NCBI GenBank assembly: GCA_963693285.1 | Contig: OY848920.1 | Coordinates: 4,725,135-4,789,134 of the forward strand | Length of the DNA: 64,000 nucleotides | Origin: Xestospongia muta | Taxonomy: Eukaryota > Porifera > Demospongiae > Haplosclerida > Petrosiidae | Direction of reading: 5' to 3' | Shown: positions 57,124 through 64,000 of the stretch, piece by piece | How the letters are laid out: each line of letters starts with the position of its first letter | Numbering within the stretch: the first letter of the stretch is position 1 | Made by a program: the position numbers and the translations under genes | The notes under the pieces: model-generated | Seen by the model: only the letters and a program-made list of their open reading frames with translations | Told to the model about the DNA's origin: nothing | Databases searched by the model: none

Positions 57124-58859
57124 TTGAACGAAATGGTCAGAGATCGTCTAGTGTGTGGTGTTAACGACATTCGCATACAAAATCGTTTACTTCAAGAATC
57201 AAAACTAACTAATGATAATGCCTTTGAGCTTGCTCAGTCAGTCGAAGTTGCTGCCAAAAATGCTGCTGATCTGCTCAAAGGGTCATCCACCTGCAACACT
57301 AAGGCAGTTCAACACCTCCGTAGCAGATCACCACCACCTAGTACTACAGACAGCCATTAGCTGGAGAAAGTTATCTACATTTTTTATCCCCTTATTAATG
57401 GCTGTCATACTACATTCAGATGCCATGTTAGCTGTTACTGCTGTGGAGATAATCATTAATTTTAGCTAATGTGTGTAGCTTTCAGACAGCAGAATGCAGA
57501 ACCTATGGCAAGATTGGACATATTGGCAAAGTCTGCTGGAGTAAGAATATACAACCCCGAAGACATCATCCTGATGGGACCTTGAACCTCAAGACAGACC
57601 TGTTAGACCTTCAAAGAAATCTAGTGTCCACACCTTAACCACAGCATTATCCTTTCCATATCTCTGAAACCTCTGACCCTCCTACCACTTCAAATGGCCT
57701 GGAACACACTTACACGTTGTTTACCTTACCTGGGAAAGTCAAACCTATTGTTATTACAGTTAATGTCAATGGAACAGATATTTTAATGGAGGTATATAGA
57801 CACTGGTGCCTCACTTTCAACCATTAGTGAACAAACCTTTCAGGCCATAATAAGTCCAACAGACAAATTACAATCGACAAGCATTACACTCACCACTTAT
57901 TCAGGTGACAATCTCCATATCATGGGAACCTACGATGTTCAAGTGGGTTATAAAAGTCAGTGACAGACACTTCTGTTAATAGTAGTACAAGGCCATGGAC
58001 CAAGTTTATTCGGGAGAAATTGGTTAGAAAAGATCAAGATAGACTAGAACTCTGTCTACTCGGTTCAGGAACAGTCATTATCCCCTCTCATTAATAAATA
58101 TTTTTCTTAGTTTTCTGATTCTCTAGGTTTGTTACAAGATGCCACTGCTAAACTGTATGTCAATACAGAGGCTGTATCTAAATTTTTCAGAGCCAGGCCT
58201 GTCCCCTATCGACTAAGGATAAGATAGAAGTCGAACTCAGACGATTGCAAGATTCTCCAGTTCAACATTCTGAATGGGCAGCACCTATTGTTCCTATTAT
58301 GAAACGAGACGGCTCAATACGTCTCTGTGGTGATTATAAAGTCACTGTCAACAGATTCCTCACTCCAGATAATTATCCATGACCACGAATTGAAGATATT
58401 TTTCCTGCATTACAAGGAGGAAAGTTGTTTTCTAAATTAGACCTCAGTCAAGCAAGTCAGTTACCTCTAGATCCAGATTCCAAAATGTTCACTACCATCA
58501 ATACTGATAAAGGTTTATTTCAGTTTGAGCGTTTACCATTTGGGATTTCAATAGCCCCTAGTATTTTTCAACATCTCGTGGAGAACCTCCTCCAGAGCCT
58601 TCCAAACATCTGTGCTTACATAGACAACATTCTAGTTTCTGGTATTGGTGAAGCAGATCACATGCAAAAACTAGAACATTTTTTGTCTCAACTATCATCA
58701 GCTGGAATTACTCTGAAACAATCCAAATGTAGCTTTGCCGCCACCTCAGTGGAGTATTTAGGTCACATAATTGACTGCACAGGCTTACATCCATCACTTG
58801 CTAAATTAAAGTTCAGGCAACCCAGAAGGCACCTGCTCCTACCAATATCACAGAACTAA
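57124..58859 (+). pseudogene. Gypsy gag-pol remains, copy 2
   Basis: Longest frames: 57124-57360 (Gag, MNEMVRDRLVCGVNDIRIQN) and 58425-58859 (reverse transcriptase with FERLPFGIS and the active-site box YIDN). The protease DTGAS-type motif survives but is frameshifted (57795). The frame ends in the same LLLPISQN tail as copy 1, caused in both by loss of bases after the AKxKFRQ stretch. Confidence 0.8.
57349..57407. mobile_element. 59-bp miniature insertion in Gypsy copy 2
   Basis: Compared with copy 1 (13300-13325), copy 2 has 59 extra bases with 11-bp inverted ends GACAGCCATTA / TAATGGCTGTC, flanked by direct repeats TACTACA (57342-57348 and 57408-57414). Copy 1 has a single TACTACA at this point, so this is a clean insertion with a 7-bp target duplication. 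Confidence 0.75.
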
Positions 58860-58905
58860 GAGTTTTCTATATTCTCCACTTCATATATTGAATATGACAA
58901 TGATA

Positions 58906-60356
58906 CACCTCTTGATAGCAATTCTCATTATGGGAGTGACAACATAAAATAGCCACATCCTTCTACATCATCTGACAAAACATGGCCTGGAAAGGGCTAA
59001 CAAGGTGGTCAACTTCATTGATAAAAACAATAATGATGTATTGGACGTCGTCTCACTACTAATCCAATCCAGAACAGTAGAAACCTTCCAGATACTTTTA
59101 TAACGGAGTTGACGTGGTCTTGAATTTAATACAACGTAACTTAATACCCTCTGAGCAAAGCACTTCTGTAAACCAAACCTACATTCCATTTTGACAAGTA
59201 ATATATATGCTAGTGTCACTAGATCCTTCCTTTCTCTTAGTGAAGGGTTAGCAATACAAGACTAGTCTGGATGTCTTTTTGGTCATTGTCACAAAATTCA
59301 GTAATGAGTAATTTTTTATCTGAGCATAGATAATTGGAGACAATCAGTATAAAAGTATATATCAATCACCTTAGAATTAAGAGTACATATGTGACTTGTT
59401 CTTATAATTATTTCAACTATTTCAATGAGATATCTGAATTTACAGTGAAGTACATGTAAAATGTATATCTACATGTACTGGTTTATCCAATTGTTGTTAA
59501 TAGTTTTCTTTTTATAGAAACTAATGCGAGATTCACTAGCTCTCTTAGGTTTTATTAATAACCCTACCATCATATAACAACTGAAACGAAGTAAGTAATA
59601 AAGATAAGTCTTCTTTCAACACTTATTCATCTGTAGCTGCTCTTAATGATGTTTTAAAAGAGAAGCAGTATTCTGATCTCACTATATGAACCTCTTTGGT
59701 AAGTCTTTAATCCTCAGTGACATGTTATCTGTTATTGTTGTCATGATTTTATATGTGCATCAGGTGAACATAATCATTTAATCAATGTCCCTGGAGTGAT
59801 CAAAACAATAATGAGTGTTTATAAAGGAGCAGTCAACAGTGTTGTCACTACTGCTAAAGTATAATAATATTGATTATTAGGTACATATAGTTATATGTGA
59901 GTTTCCACTTCATAAAGCCACTGAATGATAAAAACAATAACAATTGTGTATAATTGTGTGTTTGATATTTACTTCTTTCTCTGTTTTTTTCCTTTCGCTA
60001 GACATCTTTTGCACTCATTGGTGATATGATAAGTAGTATATAGTGATACATTCACATATTCTCAATACAAATATCAAGAAAATAGTTTTGTCAATGGAAC
60101 AAGGATCATTGAGATAATGAACTATTTTTTATTAGATAATTGACATTTCTTAAAATAATTGCTATCTAGTGGGCAGTGGCCATTTGTTATTGAACTATAC
60201 ACTCCTCCTTGCTATACTCCCACTTTTAATGATATTATTCCAACAAAAAATTTAAGGCAACAAATAGGGAATTTACAGAATAATACTTGTAAAATGTAAA
60301 AAATGTTTCAAACTATAATGTAATAACAGTCCATATAAGGTAGTTTAGTTAGCTAA
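58906..60356. other. Intergenic DNA, nothing firm
   Basis: A plus-strand stretch near 59638-59690 reads ALNDVLKEKQYSDLTI then stop, vaguely like the start of a BTB domain, but it is too short. Otherwise AT-rich, no gene seen. Confidence 0.35.
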
Positions 60357-62641
60357 TTATTGACATCTGGGAAGACCTAGATGGTCACGTATTTCATTAG
60401 CTTTTGCTAAGTTACCAACGATACTTCCCTCGATAGCAGAGATTACTGTCTTCCAGGTAACAGGTGATGGCTGAGTAGTCAACCAGGTGTGGATTATCTG
60501 AATGAGCTTAACTTTATTCTCTTCTCGACTGGTTTGTAAACCACTCAAAACATTGTGCGAAACTTTTAAAGCTTTACCAATGACATACCACCGGTGATCA
60601 ATATTAGCTAATAATTTCAGAAGATTGTGTTCATCAGGGGTAGTATTTAAAATATCTGGAGTACCTACATAAAAATAAAGTTTTAAACACAGTACATAGA
60701 AGTTATTGTAATATAAGTATTTTTTATTCTTATATGTACAGTATGTATTAGCTTGTGTGCCTGACAATTTAAACTAAGCTGACATTTGAAAGTAAATATA
60801 ATAATAAAGAAAACCTTGTGTAAGTTCAAACTAATTGTTTAGGATATGTATATATATTATATTTAATATGTTACATATGTTTAGATGACTTAACAAATCA
60901 GAATGTTAAAAAACAGTTAGTAATTCAAAGTGCCAAATACAAATGTAATATTAATTATAGTTGATGGTGTCTATGAATAGAAGTCCATACATCAATAAGA
61001 AATTAATACTATACCATAGACCCTAAATTCTAAATATTAGAACCTAACAGTATTAATTTTGTATTGGAGTATGCACTTCCTGTGCTTTACAAATATCCAC
61101 TACATTCCTAATTACATTTTAAAATATCAACAGACAAAAAAGGAAAACATTAAAAATAGTTATCATGACACCAGACTATAATTTTACTCTGAAGTGTAAA
61201 GTAAGTGATTGATTATTAATCTTTTTGATAGCAGCTGTCAATATTATAATGTAATGGAGTGTACATACATGAGCATATAAAGTGCACACATGTAATATGC
61301 CATCAAAAACAATTCACATAGAAGAATAACCAATAAGAAGTTTAATTTATTTATTATCATTTCTATTATAAAGCCCTATCTCTAAGTCTTACCCTAAAAT
61401 TTAAGTTGAACGTAAGGCTGTCTATAATGACTATTGCTTGTGCTTAATAGTTGTGTGAATTATGTTATGTGCATATTCAGGATCACTACACATGTGAAAC
61501 TAACTTCTTACATAAAATGTTATGTTTTGTGATTATTCATATCACAATTACTAAATAATCTCCATAGTGTGTGAGACAACTACTTACTGAAAGCAAAATA
61601 TATAACAATGAACTTGTACATGTTATTTAAGCCATGTTACTAAAACACAATAATAGACTGTCTGTGCCTGCTAGTTGCCTGTATCTATGCTTGCACATTG
61701 TAAGTGCCAACTGGTCCTATATTGATCCAATTCACACAGCTATTTCTTTTCGGACATTTTTTTGTGAATGAGTACATAAAAGAATGTTTAACTATATTCA
61801 TAGCATTGTTAATCATATTCATAATTGGTAAGCTTCCAAATATGATCATAAACAGGATTATCTAATGCTTTAGAATTAGATTTACACACTTTTTCTCCTT
61901 AGCGAGGTTAAGGGCTCCTACTATTATTGTGACTTTGAGTTAAAACATGCTATCATGTGTTAGACAGTCTTAAAGTTATGTTATTGGCTATGATAATACT
62001 TGTTTAAAGAAATATATGAAATGGCACATTTATTACTATCTTAAGTTGGCTTTATTAATTGCTGACTTGAAGTAGTAGTAGTAGCTTTCCTTTTTGATGA
62101 TGGCATTTCCTCCATCTGGGTGGATTGTTTATGACCTATATAAAAAGAACAACAATGTAAACTAAATTCCTGATAGATAACATTAAACTAGTTAATTAAA
62201 TTATCAATACTATGATTTGTGTTAAAAGTTAAATGAAAGTTGTACCTGTAATAACAGAGTTATACACGTTGTTAACAAGTTATACAACAAGCAAGTTACT
62301 CAATAGTCTACATAGTAATTGATTATAACTAGTGTCTACCACTATTTCTCTCCCTTGCCTACCTAACAATAAATCAGTGAAGTATCTTTATTACATGTCA
62401 CTAAATCAGATTATACCTTTATGTTTATGTGGTATTCTTTTAGGTAATGAAGGTATCTTTTTGTGAGGCATTCCTTTTTTCTTATAAGGTCTCCCACTAG
62501 CTGGTCCTTTATCAAAACTACTCGAAGTGTCATATGAGACCAAGTCACTGTCAGATGATAAGGTATGACATTTGTGCTTCCTAAGAGGTATATCTTCATC
62601 AGACTCTGATATAAATAATCTCAGTCTCTTCTGTTTCTCTC
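60357..62641 (-). CDS. Basic-linker / death-domain protein, 5' end outside model
   Basis: Exons 62641-62417, 62135-62067 and 60664-60357, all phase 1 between them, stop at 60357-60359. The first is basic and Ser-rich (EKQKRLRL, ESDEDIPLRKHK, PYKKKGMPHKKIP) and the second is Ser/Thr-rich (MEEMPSSKRKATTTT); both are paralogs of the linker exons at 39448-39669 and 39103-39168. The third is a death domain (HRWYVIGKALKVSHNVLSGL, IIHTWLTTQPSPVTWKTVIS) ending LGLPRCQ. The donor after the second exon is GTCAGC where the paralog has GTAAGT. A possible further upstream exon ends at 63802 with a phase-1 donor (VIKTINDHNVFAMVIGLLQ). The two genes share linkers but end in different death-fold modules. Confidence 0.7.
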
Positions 62642-64000
62642 CTGTAATAAATTGAAGAAAACCTAGTATTTACAGTAGTTGAAGTTGTTATAACATCAGT
62701 AATTCTTCAGATAAAGTCATTGTAATATTAGTATTTTCTTCTTACTTGCACAATATAAATTAGCCTGTATGCCTGACAACCTTAGTTAAGCTGACATTTG
62801 GAAGTATATATAACAGTTAAGAAAATCAGTGAAATCTGTGTAAATATGTTTTCATTCACTGTTTTGGATACAAGGCGTACATATATAAATTTAATGTGTA
62901 ATTAATCATATACAAACAAGCTTGCTTTATCAGCAATTCCCGAGAGGCATGAAATTGTAATAATCATGCATTATTTACAACATTATATGATTAACAACAT
63001 CACGTTGATGTTCCTAGGACAAAGAATTTGATGTAATATATTAGACTGTCTTTTGGGTTGGGAGTGTGGCTGTCTGAGATTTGGACTACTCATACTCAAA
63101 TGGTTGTTGACATATCTCAAATTATAGTGCAAGTGGAGAAACTTTTTTGATTACTTTATATCTCAATAAAATTTATACCATGAACCACAAATTAGTGTGT
63201 TAATTATATTTACATTTCTCAAATCTATATATAAAAAATTTATTATATAAAAAATTCCAGAATTTTATGGCATGCAAAAGCTATATAGAAATTGACCAAT
63301 ATTTTGACAGTTATCAATAGATATAAATTTGATAGATGATGATTAGAGGACTTTTATTGTTAACCAAAAATGTGGAGTATGTGTGTAGATATTAGTATCT
63401 ATAAACTCATAATACATGTACATAGCATAGTATTATATTAAAACTTGAGTGTCAGGTTGTTTTAAGTATTGGGTCATGTGTTATTTAATTTGTTATATAA
63501 TTGTTAAAGTACAATACTAAGTACTGTACTTGAAGAAGTTAATATACCACAGGTAAAAGTAAGTGGTAAATAAAATCCAAGACACTTACACATTATGAAA
63601 CATATTTCACCTTCGATTATGCTTTAACTAGTTTATTTAGTAAACATAAGAGCAAATTTTATTGTTGATATTTAGTTGGATAAGTTAGGATTATCTCATC
63701 ACATAATGTAGCTAGTGAAGACAAACTGTTATGAATATGCTTGAATTTTATATATTATTTTAAAAAGCTACAACTGTACCTAATCAATACTCATATTCTA
63801 CCTATAACAGCACTCTGTAATAGTCCTATTACCATGGCAAATACATTATGATCATTAATGGTTTTGATAACACTTAATAATTAAAGGTAAATGTTTATAA
63901 AAGTCTGTATCATTGCTATAACTGAGATTAGAAGCAAGCTATGAAATGTCACATCTACTATTATCTAAAGTATCTTTTGTATGAAAGAGATTTACATCTA
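62642..64000. other. Intron or 5' region of the right-hand DD gene
   Basis: AT-rich. One candidate minus-strand exon around 63802-63875 ends at a good donor (GTAGAATATG) in phase 1, fitting the exon at 62641. Its upstream boundary is unclear, so I do not include it in the gene model. Confidence 0.35.

Larger units (their letters stand above)
56503..58905 (+). mobile_element. Ty3/Gypsy-type retrotransposon, copy 2 (3' truncated)
   Basis: 5' LTR at 56503-56729 (TGTGGGATA...CTACAACA), then an interior collinear with copy 1 (Gag from 56750, zinc knuckles near 57470, protease near 57790, reverse transcriptase to 58860). The last recognisable homology is near 58900 (CTCCACTTCATATATTG); the rest, including RNase H, integrase and 3' LTR, is absent. 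Many frameshifts. It keeps the complete EYLGHIIDCTGLHPS segment that copy 1 has lost. Confidence 0.85.

Noticed and set aside
1..64000. tRNA, rRNA, CRISPR arrays, riboswitches
   Set aside because: None recognised; the tandem repeats present are minisatellites or microsatellites without the spacer structure of CRISPR arrays.

Overview
The window looks like nuclear DNA of an early-branching animal, most likely a demosponge of the Amphimedon type. This is inferred, not proven. The DNA is AT-rich, genes are cut into short exons with GT..AG introns (some under 50 bp), and the families present (death domains joined to Roc/COR GTPase modules, fibrinogen-like secreted proteins, EnSpm/CACTA-like and Gypsy elements) fit that group. 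I saw no bacterial operons, tRNA, rRNA or CRISPR.

Host genes lie mainly on the minus strand and form a cluster of death-domain (DD) genes. From right to left: a partial gene at 60.4-62.6 kb (basic linker, then a C-terminal DD); a partial gene at 37.9-39.7 kb (related basic linker, then a DD-like module); a complete model at 17.3-32.1 kb (DD, DD, linker, Roc-COR, DD-like); and a gene at 6.2-10.6 kb joining an RPA1-type ssDNA-binding OB fold (DBD-A) to a DD. The last gene may run on to a truncated Roc exon at 0.64-1.05 kb. Almost every intron around these modules is phase 1, so domains can be shuffled or duplicated without breaking the frame. The window shows this happening: one DD exon is duplicated with its intronic flank, a 57-nt linker exon exists in three copies, and a block holding a FEM1-like gene plus a DD-like terminal exon pair is duplicated (11.5-17.75 kb and 34.2-38.4 kb).

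From 40.0 to 53.85 kb the DNA is a nest of DNA transposons. An EnSpm/CACTA-like end at 40.0 kb is followed by a divergent pair: a SAM-domain partner protein (minus) and a C2H2 protein (plus). The C2H2 gene is interrupted by a 6.36-kb element with inverted repeats of about 250 bp. That element carries two plus-strand genes: a HECT-type E3 ubiquitin ligase with a UBZ-like zinc finger, and a helix-turn-helix DDE (rve-fold) integrase. A second EnSpm-like element (50.29-53.85 kb) keeps both ends but its genes are decayed. Two Gypsy-type LTR retrotransposon copies (12.4-15.7 and 56.5-58.9 kb) and several small TIR elements complete the mobile fraction. Paralogous empty sites show that two insertions postdate the segmental duplication.

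On the plus strand at 54.1-55.4 kb lies a fibrinogen-like secreted protein gene with a possible in-frame stop just after its signal peptide. The two strongest candidates for something undescribed are the RPA-DD chimera and the HECT plus DDE integrase element. All exon joins were inferred from splice signals and reading phase only; no transcript or database search was available.
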